Assembly (NCBI GenBank): GCA_027451985.1
Contig: DAIDHS010000013.1
Location: 1-64,000 of the forward strand
Source of the DNA: Elusimicrobiota bacterium
GTDB taxonomy: Bacteria; Elusimicrobiota; Elusimicrobia; UBA1565; UBA9628
Direction of reading: 5' to 3'
Length of the DNA: 64,000 nt
Shown: positions 1 through 7,916 of the stretch, piece after piece
Layout: each line of letters starts with the position of its first letter
How positions within the stretch are numbered: the stretch's first letter is position 1
Made by a program: the position numbers and the translations under genes
The notes under the pieces: model-generated
Seen by the model: only the letters and a program-made list of their open reading frames with translations
Database searches by the model: none
What the model was told of the DNA's origin: nothing

Positions 1-1
1 C

Positions 2-127
2 GCGCATCGCGGCGAGGCGCTCGGTCTCTATCGCGCCGCGCTGGCACGGCTGACGGCCCCAGGCCTGGCGGCGCAGCGCGCCGTGGTGCGCCACAACCTG
101 CTGATCGCCGGGCAGGCGCCGGGCTGA
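2..127 (+). CDS. 3' end of a TPR-like protein (partial, probably foreign)
   Basis: An open frame enters from the window edge and ends at a TGA at 125-127, giving 41 residues. The pattern (ALGLYRAALARL... LAAQRAVVRHNLLIAG) looks like the last helical pair of a tetratricopeptide-type protein, but it is too short to name. It lies on the + strand while everything from 330 to 14.6 kb is on the minus strand, and it sits next to a break in purB. It is therefore probably DNA joined to this contig by misassembly. The reading frame is plausible; the family call is weak. Confidence 0.4.
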   Translation, partial: AHRGEALGLYRAALARLTAPGLAAQRAVVRHNLLIAGQAPG

Positions 128-332
128 CCGGCGGGCGCGCCGGCGCCTCGGTATCCACGGAAACCTGTTGCGCGCCCCGGTGGCGGTGTGTCACGCTGCG
201 GTGCAGCAAGGCGGGCGGATGCCGCGTGGATGTCCGCCACCGGGGAAGAAGCGACCGGAAGCAGGCCCGACCCCCCGGCCGCGCGCCCCGTTGCCGCGGT
301 CCCAACCAGGAGGCTGTGCCGATGGCGGACCA
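128..332 (+). other. Spacer and start of a second + strand gene, ending at a probable assembly junction
   Basis: About 190 bases without a convincing gene follow the TGA at 127. Then an AGGAGG motif (309-314) precedes an ATG at 322 (reading MADHDF) with ideal ribosome-binding spacing. Only 3-4 codons later the same DNA becomes the antisense of purB. This is what is expected if an intergenic region and gene start of another genome were fused to this one near 325-335. A genuine rearrangement is the alternative. Confidence 0.45.
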
Positions 333-468
333 TGATTTCGGACGCCGGGATGCGCTTGTCGCGCGCGAGAACCTCGAGGAATACGGTCTCGACTTCAAGC
401 ATGGCCAGCAGGCGGCTCTCGTCGGACCACAGACGCGCCATCTCGGGACGGCTGTAGCGCTCGATCAT
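333..468 (-). pseudogene. purB: 5' fragment of adenylosuccinate lyase (purB), truncated
   Basis: Reading leftward from the ATG at 466-468, the first ~45 residues (MIERYSRPEMARLWSDE..., LLAMLEVE, RIPASE) match the N-terminus of PurB, which splits adenylosuccinate and SAICAR in purine synthesis. Beyond about position 333 the frame stays open but PurB sequence stops: the conserved histidine segment expected next (HDV-type) is missing and the translation is low-complexity Gly/Ala/Pro/Arg. The ATG is one base beyond the TAG of pyrE, so pyrE-purB formed an operon. The break most likely reflects a contig-end join rather than gene decay, because the remaining N-terminus is pristine. Confidence 0.7.
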
Positions 469-469
469 G

Positions 470-1063
470 CTATTCGCCCTCCTGCGGCGCTCCGGCGCCG
501 CGCGCCTTGGCCAAAGGTTCTCCCGCGGCGCATTGGGGGCAGGACTCCGGCGCGATGGCCTCCAGGGGATAGGAAACCAGCGCGCGCACGGGCAAGTCGA
601 AGCAAAGGGTCGAGACGGAGCGGTCCACCAGCGCGCCCACGCCCAGCGGCCTGGCGCCGCGGGACCGGGCCAACGCGGTCATTTCGGTCACCAGCCGCCC
701 GCTGGCCAGCACGTCCTGCACGAGGAGCGCTCGTTCTCCGCGCTTAATCTCAAAATCTCGCCGCAGCGCCAGCGCGCCTCCGGACTGCTCGGCGAAGATG
801 GCGCGGCACTTCTTCACGCGGGCCAACTCCTGGCCCAGGATGATGGAGGACGTTCCAAGGGCGACGATGACGTCGCAGTCCTGGGGAAACTTGGCCGCTA
901 GTGCCTTGGCGATCCGGTGTGCGACGTGGGGATACTGCAGGACCATCGCGGTTTGGACGTAAGTAGGGCTGTGCAGGCCGGAGGGCATTTGAAAATGGCC
1001 AGCGACCAGCGCGCCGTGCTCCTGTAGGATTCCCAGGACGTCGCTTTTGTTCATGGTTCCCAT
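470..1063 (-). CDS. pyrE: Orotate phosphoribosyltransferase
   Basis: 197 residues, usual for PyrE, which joins orotate to PRPP to give OMP in pyrimidine synthesis. Visible features are the substrate loop (MPSGLHSP), the GTSSIILGQELAR helix, FAEQSGGALALRR, and the PRPP-binding strand-loop LLVQDVLASGR. In most relatives the PRPP motif carries two acidic residues and TTG; here it reads QDVLASG, so one acid is replaced by Gln. The ATG at 1063 has AAGGAG eight bases upstream. The next gene, purB, starts one base after its stop. Orotate specificity is inferred from overall similarity; another type I phosphoribosyltransferase is possible. Confidence 0.82.
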   Translation of the reverse strand: MGTMNKSDVLGILQEHGALVAGHFQMPSGLHSPTYVQTAMVLQYPHVAHRIAKALAAKFPQDCDVIVALGTSSIILGQELARVKKCRAIFAEQSGGALALRRDFEIKRGERALLVQDVLASGRLVTEMTALARSRGARPLGVGALVDRSVSTLCFDLPVRALVSYPLEAIAPESCPQCAAGEPLAKARGAGAPQEGE

Positions 1064-1101
1064 GTCGGTGTCTCCTTAAAGCGTCTTGTGTCCCGGCCGC
1101 T

Positions 1102-3351
1102 TTAGCGATCTCCCTCGCGCAGGCTTTCCCGCGCCCGGGCCTCGGCCTTGGCCAGCGCCCGTTCGATTTCGTGCGCGCCCATCTTCTGCAGGCGCGGCTC
1201 GATGGTGGGATGATCCAGGCTGCCTTTAACCCAAAATCCGATGGCCGGCCGGCCCAACTCGTCCACCCACCACTCGGGCAGCGGCGCGTCATAGTGGGAG
1301 AGCCTGGTCAGCACTTCCATGTTCACGGTCTCCTTGGCGAAGTCGGCTTCCCCTTGGGCGAAGGCCGCGATCTGCGGGCTGTCCACGTGGAAAAAGCGGG
1401 TGCGCACGAGCCCATCATGGACGCTGTACTGCCCTCCGATGCGGTTGAAGTCGAAGGTATCAGGGTAGGCGGTCGCGGTGGAGAGGACGGAGAAGCTGTT
1501 CATCTTGTGCATGTAGACGTAGGGGAGAAAAGCCACCTCCATGAATTTGCTCGACTCGAGGATGGACTGCAGGTTGTCAAAGTGTCCTGGCCCCAGGCCC
1601 AGGCGCACTTCGCCGTTGGCGGTGTTGAGTCTAGGCGTGACGCCCCGCAGGCTCCAGACCAAAGAGGCGTTCTTGAACCAGAAGTCCTTGTCTTTGACCT
1701 CCGAAACCGTGATGCGGCCGGAGGTGGCGGGGAATCGCTTCGGGATGTGGTACTTGAAGAAGGCGACCCAGTGGCGCTCGGGCGACGGCGGCGCCGCGCG
1801 GGAGCGCTCGCGCCTGAGCCGGGAGAGATAGGCGGCGACATCAACGGCAAGCTGGCGCGCGCGGCTCCAGCGCAGCGGGCCAAACCACGCACGCAGATAG
1901 ATACGCTCTGGGCGCGCCACGTTCGCGATGTCGCCGCTGGCGATGACGCGAGTTCCTTCCCAGTCGCAGGAGAGCCTTCGGATCGCCAAGCGGCCGCGGG
2001 CCAAGTTCGCCTGCAAAAACGCGCCAGTCAGCGAGTGGCCTAAGGCGCGCAGGGAGCCCCGGTCCGCCGAGAGGGAGAACTTTGAAAAGTTGCTAGAGGC
2101 GGAGGCGGTAAGGAGGCCGGCGGCGACGGTGAAGGGCTTGAGGCGCGCGGAAAAATCCTCAATTCGGACATCGGCCCGATCTGCGCGCAGCTTAGTCCAG
2201 GGGCCGCTGAGCTGGGCGTCGGCTTCGAGCTTGCCGCGCATGTCGTCCCGCGCGAGCCCGGGGGCCAGGAATGAGAAGTTCTGCAGGGGGGCGGAGGAGA
2301 CCTGCACGCGGGCTTGAAGGCTGAAGGGCGCGGACGAGAAGTCAACTGCCCCGCTGGCGCGGGCGGAAAAGGCCTGAGCCGTCATCTCTAGCTCCGAGAC
2401 GATCATCCGTTGCGTCGAGGGAAATTTCAGCGCGAAGCTCCAACGGCTCTGCGGCCAGGGGAAGGCCGCGTGCCGGCCGGTCTGGGTCGAGAGCCAATCT
2501 TGGCTCAAGGCCGGCGCCAGAAAATGCCCCTGGACAAAAGGATGGGAGAAGTCGCGCAGGGCCAGGCGGCCGCTGAAGACCGCGCCGCCGACCGCGACGG
2601 AGGCCTCATCGGCGGTCACGGTTGCTGAGGAGAGGTTGAGCCCGTCCAGGGAGACGGTTCCCGAAAGCGCGCACAAGGCCGTGACTTTGCTGTGCTTGAA
2701 CTGGAAGGTGTTGGCGAAGGACGCGGAGAACGGGAAGGGCCGGAGCGCGTCCGGGTTACGGATCGTCATGTCCAGACCGCTGATGGTGATGACGCGCCCG
2801 CGGTAGCGATCGTCGATGATGACGGCTCCGTTTTTGATTATGGTCTTGCCGGCGTAGAGCGAGACCGGCATGGAGAAAAACCGCGGAACCGTGGATCTCA
2901 CCGGCTCCGTCGAATGGAGAATGTCCGAGAAGCTCCAGAGGCCGTCTTTCTCGCGCACCAGGCGGATCACGGGATGGAAAATGCGCACGGTATTTATTTC
3001 CAGGCGGCGGCGCAGCAGGGGCAGGATTTTGACCGTCACGACTGCGCTTTCGCCATTGAGCAGATCGCCTTCGCCGGGGAGCTTGTTGGCAATCTCAACC
3101 GCGGAAATCTTGATGCCCTGGGGCGCCAGGACTACTTGGCCGATGGAGACCGGGCGGTGCAGAGCGTCTTCCAGCCGCCCGACCATCGCGGATTTTATTC
3201 GGGAGGAGCCCGCCAGGCGGGGAAGAACAACGTACGCCGCGGTCGCGAGGAGCAGGAGCAGGGCCAGGAAAACCACGCCCAGGCCGTTGACGAGGAGCAT
3301 GGCCACGCGCCAAGCGAACCGAAAGTTACGTATCTCGTCGGGCTCCCGCAT
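1102..3351 (-). CDS. AsmA-like envelope protein
   Basis: 749 residues with one N-terminal membrane anchor (about residues 16-44, LLVNGLGVVFLALLLLLATAAYVVL), then a long beta-rich periplasmic part opening with the AsmA-type segment LEDALHRPVSIGQVVL. The C-terminal part (FAQGEADFAKETVNMEVLTRL, then GFWVKGSLDHPTIEP) is the typical AsmA/DUF748 ending. Proteins of this bridge-like group are linked to outer-membrane lipid transport or assembly. It precedes pyrE by 38 bases; the functional tie to pyrE is unclear. Family call is firm, precise role unknown. Confidence 0.8.
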   Translation of the reverse strand: MREPDEIRNFRFAWRVAMLLVNGLGVVFLALLLLLATAAYVVLPRLAGSSRIKSAMVGRLEDALHRPVSIGQVVLAPQGIKISAVEIANKLPGEGDLLNGESAVVTVKILPLLRRRLEINTVRIFHPVIRLVREKDGLWSFSDILHSTEPVRSTVPRFFSMPVSLYAGKTIIKNGAVIIDDRYRGRVITISGLDMTIRNPDALRPFPFSASFANTFQFKHSKVTALCALSGTVSLDGLNLSSATVTADEASVAVGGAVFSGRLALRDFSHPFVQGHFLAPALSQDWLSTQTGRHAAFPWPQSRWSFALKFPSTQRMIVSELEMTAQAFSARASGAVDFSSAPFSLQARVQVSSAPLQNFSFLAPGLARDDMRGKLEADAQLSGPWTKLRADRADVRIEDFSARLKPFTVAAGLLTASASSNFSKFSLSADRGSLRALGHSLTGAFLQANLARGRLAIRRLSCDWEGTRVIASGDIANVARPERIYLRAWFGPLRWSRARQLAVDVAAYLSRLRRERSRAAPPSPERHWVAFFKYHIPKRFPATSGRITVSEVKDKDFWFKNASLVWSLRGVTPRLNTANGEVRLGLGPGHFDNLQSILESSKFMEVAFLPYVYMHKMNSFSVLSTATAYPDTFDFNRIGGQYSVHDGLVRTRFFHVDSPQIAAFAQGEADFAKETVNMEVLTRLSHYDAPLPEWWVDELGRPAIGFWVKGSLDHPTIEPRLQKMGAHEIERALAKAEARARESLREGDR

Positions 3352-3365
3352 GAAGGGAATTTTAG

Positions 3366-3959
3366 CTATTTTCGCAGCGTCAGTTGGAGCGCGCCGGCGG
3401 CGACTAAAGGCATCCAGAGATTGTCGTTGAACCAGGAGGTGACCGGGGCGTATTCCACCGCAGTCGCGGCTGCGGCCGCGAACAAGGAGGGCGCCCAGCC
3501 CAAGCCCAGGAACAGGCCAATGCCCATGCAGACGGCCAGGCAGGAGAGTGTGCCCTCCAGGGTTTTGCCCGGGCCGATGGAATGGCGGCCCAGGGCCTTG
3601 CCGCCCAAAGCCGCAGCGGCGTCGCCCAAAGCGGCGCAGCCTAGGGCGAAGGCCACCGACTTGGGATCTTTTCCAAAGAAAACAAAGGCCAGCAGGCTTC
3701 CCAGGGTCGTGTGGAAGAGCGCGCTTACGCGATTATTTTCTTCGGGCCGGACGATGCTGGAAAAGGGCCGGAGGATGATCCGGTTCCAAGCCGGAAAACA
3801 CAGCCGCGCGGTTTCGGCCGCGCTGACCGCGATGGTCCAGAGCGCCATCCAGAAGATCGTGCGCTTAAGCCCCAGGGTCCGGTAGAGAACGTAGTAGAGG
3901 AGCGATAGGAGGTGGAAGATTTTGCGCGGCATCTCGCGCAAGAGCGAGGTTTCGTTCAT
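3366..3959 (-). CDS. Dolichol kinase / phosphatidate cytidylyltransferase-like membrane protein
   Basis: 197 residues with about six hydrophobic segments. The motif ALGDAAAALGGKALGRHSI followed by PGKTLEGTL is the signature of the CTP-dependent polyprenol/diacylglycerol/phytol kinase group (SEC59, DGK1, VTE5), related to CdsA. The bacterial members probably phosphorylate a membrane lipid alcohol using CTP; the substrate cannot be told from sequence. Its start overlaps the stop of the upstream HExxH protein by four bases (ATGA), implying translational coupling. Confidence 0.72.
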   Translation of the reverse strand: MNETSLLREMPRKIFHLLSLLYYVLYRTLGLKRTIFWMALWTIAVSAAETARLCFPAWNRIILRPFSSIVRPEENNRVSALFHTTLGSLLAFVFFGKDPKSVAFALGCAALGDAAAALGGKALGRHSIGPGKTLEGTLSCLAVCMGIGLFLGLGWAPSLFAAAAATAVEYAPVTSWFNDNLWMPLVAAGALQLTLRK

Positions 3960-4672
3960 GCGCGCAGGCGCCTTAAGGCCCGCCCGCCCAGCGCCGCGGC
4001 CGCAAGCCAGAACCTAGCGCCCAGCGACCATGACGAGCGCACGGTCGCCAGGAAAAAGACCGAGCGGGGGAAAAGAGCCCCCGCCAGGGCCAGGATGACC
4101 AGGCCGTTAACCGCGGCAATGGCGGAGAGAGAAAAGACCACGCCGCCGGCGGCGTGCAGGTCCGGCTGGGAGAGGTCCCAGACGTATTCGACGGTTTTGG
4201 TCAAGTGGAAAGCGATGGTCACGCCGACCAGCGCCAAAAACGGAGCCGACGGGAGACCGGGCTTGAAGGCCGCAGCGATTCGCCACGCCAGGAGAGTCGC
4301 GGCGGTATAGACCGGCAGGCAGTAGGGAGCCAGGGCGATAAATGAGTTGCTCTTGTCCAAATCGACGTGGCCCGAGCGCCGGCCCACGTGAAAGGTGAAG
4401 ACCTTCGCGCCGAAGAGCCAGGCAGCCAGCGCGTGGGAGAGTTCGTGGCCGAAGATGTAGATGCGCCTCTGGGCCGCGTCGTAAAGGCGCGCCGGCCCGC
4501 TTCGCGGCGAAAAAAAACGGGCCGCCAGCCAGGCCAAGGCGGCGCAGGCGAATCCGATGGAGAAAGGCGCGGCGCCGGCGCGGCCGACGGCCAGGAAAAG
4601 GGCTTTGAGCGCCAAGGCCAGAAGAGCCGCCGCGAAGGGCGCCAGCGCGGTTCCGATGATCCAGAAGATCAC
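3956..4672 (-). CDS. Membrane HExxH zinc metalloprotease-like protein (M50-like)
   Basis: 238 residues, GTG start, with five or six membrane segments. The central FGHELSHALAAWLFGAKV contains an HExxH zinc motif placed in a hydrophobic helix, as in M50 site-2 proteases and related integral-membrane proteins. The second M50 motif (Asn/Pro...Asp-Gly near the C-terminus) is not evident, so activity as an intramembrane protease is uncertain. It sits four bases after the upstream hypothetical gene and overlaps the lipid-kinase-like gene, so the three are probably cotranscribed. Confidence 0.6.
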   Translation of the reverse strand: MIFWIIGTALAPFAAALLALALKALFLAVGRAGAAPFSIGFACAALAWLAARFFSPRSGPARLYDAAQRRIYIFGHELSHALAAWLFGAKVFTFHVGRRSGHVDLDKSNSFIALAPYCLPVYTAATLLAWRIAAAFKPGLPSAPFLALVGVTIAFHLTKTVEYVWDLSQPDLHAAGGVVFSLSAIAAVNGLVILALAGALFPRSVFFLATVRSSWSLGARFWLAAAALGGRALRRLRA

Positions 4673-4675
4673 CGG

Positions 4676-5134
4676 CTACTCCAGCATGTAGTCTTTGTAA
4701 GGGATTTTCTCGGTCGCGAGCTCTTTTTCCCAAAGCGCCTTGGCCTTGGGCATCTCAGCGCGGCAGAGGCGGGTCCAGTGGTTCTCCGGAGGGGAGAAAA
4801 GCTCGGCGCCGGTCTCGAACCAGACGTAGGCGTACTTAAGCGAACTTTCGGACAGGGCCTGATCGTGACGGATTTTGGCTAGGGCGCTCTTCTGTTCGAA
4901 TTCGTTTTGACCGATGCTCCCCGCTTGGCGCTCTTTTGCGAGCGCGGCTTCCTGCCGGGCTAGCACGCCGTCGTAGTAGGATTTTTTGAGCGAGGGGTTC
5001 TGCGCCCAGAGCAGGTATTTCTTGCCTTCCTGGTAGGCCGCGCGCGCGCGCAGGTCCAAATCCAGGCGGACTAGGCCATAGACGGCGGCGGCGCACGCAA
5101 GCACGGCGGCCGCGGCGCGCAGCGGCCGGCTCAT
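4676..5134 (-). CDS. Hypothetical membrane-anchored protein
   Basis: 152 residues; not recognised. One N-terminal hydrophobic segment (LRAAAAVLACAAAVYGLVRL) is followed by a charged, helix-rich domain with many Lys/Glu/Ala and several Tyr/Trp residues (YAYVWFETGAELF), possibly TPR-like. A signal anchor facing the periplasm is likely. Its ATG overlaps the TGA of the upstream receiver gene (ATGA), so it is probably made together with that regulator. Confidence 0.6.
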   Translation of the reverse strand: MSRPLRAAAAVLACAAAVYGLVRLDLDLRARAAYQEGKKYLLWAQNPSLKKSYYDGVLARQEAALAKERQAGSIGQNEFEQKSALAKIRHDQALSESSLKYAYVWFETGAELFSPPENHWTRLCRAEMPKAKALWEKELATEKIPYKDYMLE

Positions 5135-5535
5135 GTCCCGCTTTTGGCGCCCAGGGCCTTGCGCACGGCCTGTACCAGGATCGCGGTGCGCAGGGGCTTC
5201 TCGAGGAAATCCTTGACGGCCGGCTCTTGGCGCAGAGCCTCCCGACGATCTGGAGCAAGATGTTGGCCCGTGACGGCGACGATGGGAATTCCGCCGTTGC
5301 CGGACTCGCGCAGGGCGCGCACGACGGCGTGCCCGTCCATACCGGGCAGCAGAAAGTCGAGGAGAATCAAATCGGGCTTCAAAGCCTGCGCCTTGCTCAG
5401 CGCCTCCTTACCGTCGGTTGCGCGCTCGGTCCTGAAACCCTCCCTGCGCACCATGTGCTCCATCAAATCGACGATGCTCTCGTCGTCGTCTACGATGAGC
5501 ACCAGCTTTTGCGCGGCCGCGGCTTCATCGCTCAT
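5131..5535 (-). CDS. Single-domain response regulator (receiver)
   Basis: 134 residues comprising only a CheY-like receiver: acidic pair in LVLIVDDDES, phosphoacceptor Asp60 in LILLDFLLPGMDG, the Thr in VAVTG and the Lys in LEKPL. No output domain and no adjacent histidine kinase, so it probably acts by protein contact or in a phosphorelay. GGAG lies about eight bases before the ATG. It begins the short operon running down to the lipid-kinase-like gene. Confidence 0.88.
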   Translation of the reverse strand: MSDEAAAAQKLVLIVDDDESIVDLMEHMVRREGFRTERATDGKEALSKAQALKPDLILLDFLLPGMDGHAVVRALRESGNGGIPIVAVTGQHLAPDRREALRQEPAVKDFLEKPLRTAILVQAVRKALGAKSGT

Positions 5536-5589
5536 GCAAGGGCTCCTATTCGGTAGATTTTAGGATTAAACAATAAGCGCGGCGGCCGT

Positions 5590-7263
5590 TCAATAGGCGC
5601 GGCCGCGCGGGAGGATGCGCGCGAAGAAGAATTCGTCGAGCGGCGCGCGGCTTAAGGCGTAGGGTAAAAAACCGAAAACGCTAGAGTAGAACCCTGCCTC
5701 GTCGCCCCGGGCGCTCATCAGGCGCAGGGGGAGGGGATTTGCCCAGTCGATTTGCTTCGCGTTGATGAGGAAACGCCGGTTGGGCGGCAACTGGTTCGAG
5801 TTGACCCGGCTCCAGACTACGGCGTCGCCCGGGCGAACTTGGCTCCAGCCGCCGCGTAGAGCGTCGAGTTCGCGCCCGCCTTCTCTCTCCACGTAGTACT
5901 GCAGGCCCCAGTGGGACGTCGTCCACAAGCGCCCGCCCTTGGCGGGCAGAGCGGCGGCCACCCGGGCCGCCTGCGCCTGGGCGTCGGCGTAGCAGCTGTC
6001 CACCCAGGCCAGGCTCAAGCTCAAGGCCAGCGTAGCCGCGAGGCTCAAGGCGTAAAGGGCGGCCCGCGGCTTTTGCTCCAGCGTGCGCTCGAGCATTCCG
6101 GCCCAGGCAAAAATCAGGGGAGGCACCAGGAGCGCCGTGACCCGCGCCATCACCGACCAGTAGGCGAACGCCTCCATGAGCAGGACGGCGCCGGCCCACG
6201 AGAGCCACAGAATATCCTCGGAGCTCCGTGTCCGTCTTTCCAGGATCCGGGCCAAGCCATAGAGCGCGGCAAAAGCCATGGCGATTCCCATCATGCGGGC
6301 GAGAAGGTCCGGCGCAGGTCCGCCCGCATCCCAGAGCGGGAGGAAAAGCAAAAACGCCGCCGCCAGAGCCGCGGCTGCGGGTTTCCAGCGCGGGCGGCCG
6401 GCGAAAAAAGGCCACAAGGCTGCGGCCGCGCAGCAGCCGCCGACGCCGGCCAAGACCGCGCGCCAGCGCCTGGCCCAGGAAGCCGCGCCCAAGCTTTGCG
6501 CGGTCGTGCGCCACGCCGAGGAAAAGGCAGCGCCTCCGTGGAGTAGATTGACCGCCAAATAGAGCCCTACGGGAGCGAGCGCCGCGGCCGGCAGCATCAT
6601 TTTTGCGACAGGCTTGCGCCGCGCGGCGGCATAGGCAGCCGCGGGGACGAGGAACACCACGGCGAGGTATTTGGAGAGGAGCGCCATGGCCAGCGCGCCC
6701 AGGGCCGCGTAGGTCCAGCCGGATTTGTCCTCGTCAATGCCGCGGACCCAGGCGTAGAGGCCGAAAAAGCCGAAGGCTGCGGCGGCCTTGTCGGGATAAA
6801 GGAGGTTCAAGCCCACGAGGAATCCCGGGGTGGCCAGGGCTACGAGGGTCGGCACGAGCGGCTTTTTCAGGAAGCGGCTGGCCAGCAGGAACAGCGAGAC
6901 CGCCGCCAAAAGATCAAGCGGCAGGAAGAAAAGCCGCATGGCGAAGGGCCGCCCACCGGTGCATTTCCAGGCCAGGGCCAAGAGATAAAGGAAGAGCGGC
7001 GGGGTGTTGTTGATCGACGACATGGGCACGGTCTGCCCGTACCAGTTGAAAGAGAAGGCCAGCGGGTGGAGTGGATCCTTGAGGATGTGCAGCGCCGGCG
7101 CCAGGAACAAGGGCTCGTCCATGGTGTAGGCCTTACCCATGAAGGGGACGTAGGCGAAGACGACGAAGGCGAGGACGAGGACAAGGCCCAGAGCGGCCGG
7201 GCTTACCTCTTGGCGTTCCAGGATTCGCTCCGGTATTTTTCGGCCAGGCTCCGCCCGGCCCAA
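5590..7263 (-). CDS. GT39/PMT-2-type integral-membrane glycosyltransferase
   Basis: About 557 residues with roughly a dozen membrane helices. An early loop after the first helix carries YTMDEP, the acidic motif of lipid-linked-sugar glycosyltransferases such as ArnT and protein O-mannosyltransferases; NNTPPLFLYLLAL follows. It likely transfers a sugar from a polyprenyl-phosphate donor to an envelope acceptor. The start is unsure: no ATG precedes the first helix. The TTG used here overlaps the lplA end by 61 bases, while a CTG at 7191 just after lplA would remove the overlap. Gene identity at family level is good. Confidence 0.72.
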   Translation of the reverse strand: MGRAEPGRKIPERILERQEVSPAALGLVLVLAFVVFAYVPFMGKAYTMDEPLFLAPALHILKDPLHPLAFSFNWYGQTVPMSSINNTPPLFLYLLALAWKCTGGRPFAMRLFFLPLDLLAAVSLFLLASRFLKKPLVPTLVALATPGFLVGLNLLYPDKAAAAFGFFGLYAWVRGIDEDKSGWTYAALGALAMALLSKYLAVVFLVPAAAYAAARRKPVAKMMLPAAALAPVGLYLAVNLLHGGAAFSSAWRTTAQSLGAASWARRWRAVLAGVGGCCAAAALWPFFAGRPRWKPAAAALAAAFLLFLPLWDAGGPAPDLLARMMGIAMAFAALYGLARILERRTRSSEDILWLSWAGAVLLMEAFAYWSVMARVTALLVPPLIFAWAGMLERTLEQKPRAALYALSLAATLALSLSLAWVDSCYADAQAQAARVAAALPAKGGRLWTTSHWGLQYYVEREGGRELDALRGGWSQVRPGDAVVWSRVNSNQLPPNRRFLINAKQIDWANPLPLRLMSARGDEAGFYSSVFGFLPYALSRAPLDEFFFARILPRGRAY

Positions 7264-7916
7264 ATCCAGTCGGAAGCAAGGACGCTCTCGGGCTCCCGGC
7301 TCCAGAGCGGGCGCAGGGCCTCGGCGACGAGTCTTTCGATCTCCTGTCTGGGGGCGGAGAAAAATTCCTGGCGCAGGGAGCCCTGATAGAGCCCCCGGCC
7401 GCGCTTCTTACGCAGGGCGCCGCCCAGGATCTTGCGGCCCGCGCCATCGACGAGATCGGCGGCAGAGGGCGCGGCGAAGCACGCCGTTTGGAGCGGAAAC
7501 TCGGGGCCTTCTCCGGCCCAGAGTTCGGCCGGGCCGCCCATGCGGCCGAGCGCGCGGCCCAGGGCCGCATGCAGGCTTTGGTAGACGAGCATGGGAGAAG
7601 AGAGTCGATCCCACGGGAAGATCAAGGAAAAAGTCACGTCCCCGTCGTGGAAGACCACGCCGCCGCCGGTCGGCCGGCGCACCGGCGGCCGAGGCAGAAA
7701 CCCCCGCGCCGCGGCCAGCTGCACCGCGTGCGCGCGCTTTTGCCCGTAGCCGAACGTGATCGCCGGGCCGTCCCAGCGATAGAAGCGCAGGACGACGTCC
7801 TCGGGCGCGGACAAGTCAAGCACGGCCTCGTCCAGGCCCATCTGCCCGGGCCCGTCCATGACGGGCCCCGTCGGAGCCGGGCTAAGAGCAGGAGCAGACG
7901 AAATTACGGTCGCCAT
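7203..7916 (-). CDS. lplA: Lipoate-protein ligase A family
   Basis: Up to 237 residues of the biotin/lipoate protein ligase fold. Motifs seen are [19 protein letters not shown] (lipoyl-AMP site) and the catalytic Lys region [14 protein letters not shown] followed by LYQGSL. The family attaches lipoate or octanoate to lipoyl domains. Here it directly follows gcvP, so GcvH is the obvious target. The separate C-terminal accessory domain of E. coli LplA is absent, as in LipM/LipL-type enzymes. The ATG at 7916 overlaps gcvP by 35 bases; an internal ATG at 7859 would avoid overlap. Neither has a strong Shine-Dalgarno. Confidence 0.8.
   Translation of the reverse strand: MATVISSAPALSPAPTGPVMDGPGQMGLDEAVLDLSAPEDVVLRFYRWDGPAITFGYGQKRAHAVQLAAARGFLPRPPVRRPTGGGVVFHDGDVTFSLIFPWDRLSSPMLVYQSLHAALGRALGRMGGPAELWAGEGPEFPLQTACFAAPSAADLVDGAGRKILGGALRKKRGRGLYQGSLRQEFFSAPRQEIERLVAEALRPLWSREPESVLASDWIWAGRSLAEKYRSESWNAKR

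Noticed and set aside
2692-3885. Long + strand open frame across the AsmA and lipid-kinase-like genes
   Set aside because: It is antisense to two real genes and has no recognisable domain.
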